A program made the translations under genes and the position numbers. Source: Spirulina subsalsa CS-330 (GTDB lineage: Bacteria; Cyanobacteriota; Cyanobacteriia; Cyanobacteriales; Spirulinaceae). Taken from it: a DNA stretch of 53,220 nucleotides. A model generated the notes under the pieces. The model had not been told where the DNA came from. It was given only the letters and a program-made list of their open reading frames with translations, and made no database searches. This document shows positions 52,968 through 53,220 of the stretch, in pieces. The first letter of the stretch is position 1; each line of letters starts with the position of its first letter. The stretch covers positions 1-53,220 of the forward strand of contig NZ_JAQMTY010000288.1 of assembly GCF_028330765.1 (NCBI RefSeq), read 5' to 3'.

Positions 52968-53130
52968 AGTTTAAGGGCAGCAATTTTAAGTCTTTTGATT
53001 GTACCAGTCTGCGATCGCGACCTCATCCCCCAGCCCCTTCCCCCTAGGAAGAAGGAGCGTCATGGATTCCCCTCGCCCGGTGGGCTACTGCTTATACACA
53101 AACTGCTCTTAACGATGTTCACCTTCTCTC

Positions 53131-53204
53131 GATCCCCCCTAGCCCCCCTTAAAAAGGGGGGAACGCAAAAAAGTCCCCCTTTTTAAGGGGGATTTAGGGG
53201 GATC
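53131..53204. repeat. Inverted pair of GATCCCCC-type palindromic repeats
   Basis: GATCCCCCCTAGCCCCCCTT at 53131 continues AAAAAGGGGGG to 53161. An inverted copy runs from 53175 to 53204 (CCCCCTTTTTAAGGGGG, then GATTTAGGGGGATC). The two arms can fold on each other or each alone. Common dispersed repeat in cyanobacteria. Confidence 0.8.
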
Positions 53205-53220
53205 AAACGCAGACGAGGCC

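Overview
The window is a cyanobacterial chromosome segment. It carries allophycocyanin genes (apcABC), form 1B RuBisCO with its chaperone (rbcLXS), beta-carboxysome genes (ccmK2-K1-L-M-N), a CO2-uptake NDH-1 module (ndhF-ndhD-cup), CyanoP and PAM68. The octamer GCGATCGC (HIP1) occurs throughout, as is typical of many beta-cyanobacteria. A glucosylglycerol hydrolase-like gene hints at a salt-tolerant lineage, but the species cannot be named from this segment alone.

Layout. 1-250: tail of a TnpB-type transposase with a right-end hairpin. 246-5129 (-): zinc-ribbon/coiled-coil protein, SulP transporter and cytosine deaminase-like enzyme, closely packed. 5341-5482: MITE-like element. 5657-12592: front-end desaturase, DUF1823, glucosylglycerol hydrolase, PRMT-like methyltransferase, TolQ/ExbB-like channel, DUF3172. 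12635-15689 (-): an anti-sigma-type kinase next to a STAS-sugar transferase fusion, plus an unknown gene. 16182-17528: murF. 17627-19738: an AT-rich accessory patch with an alpha/beta hydrolase-like gene and decayed toxin-antitoxin genes (DUF104 fragment, intact MntA, truncated HepT, small antitoxin-like ORF). 19879-24880: mnmA, apcABC, rpsO, pam68, aroF. 24950-34969: alpha-amylase, hemC, secreted protein, tRNA-Cys, ilvN, sixA, ABC exporter, cyanoP, FemAB/GNAT-like protein. 35021-37218: a two-gene AlbA_2/GHKL + ParA module of unknown role.

37230-49420 is a CO2-concentrating island. The ndhF-ndhD-cup operon (-) is divergent from ccmK2-K1-L-M-N, which is followed by rbcL-rbcX-rbcS. Together these genes convert CO2 to bicarbonate at the thylakoid, build the carboxysome shell and core, and supply the enzyme packed inside. 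Terminator-like or stem-loop structures lie between ccmM and ccmN, between rbcL and rbcX, after rbcS, between apcB and apcC, and after apcC; they suggest that subunit ratios are set at the RNA level. A perfect match to the RbcR motif precedes rbcL.

49772-50574 (-) holds the most novel candidate: a small Sec-exported protein with a bacterial RNase A-like (CdiA-CT type) toxin domain, followed 2 nt later by a probable immunity gene, with no CdiA filament gene nearby. The window ends with an EamA transporter, aroA and a palindromic repeat pair.
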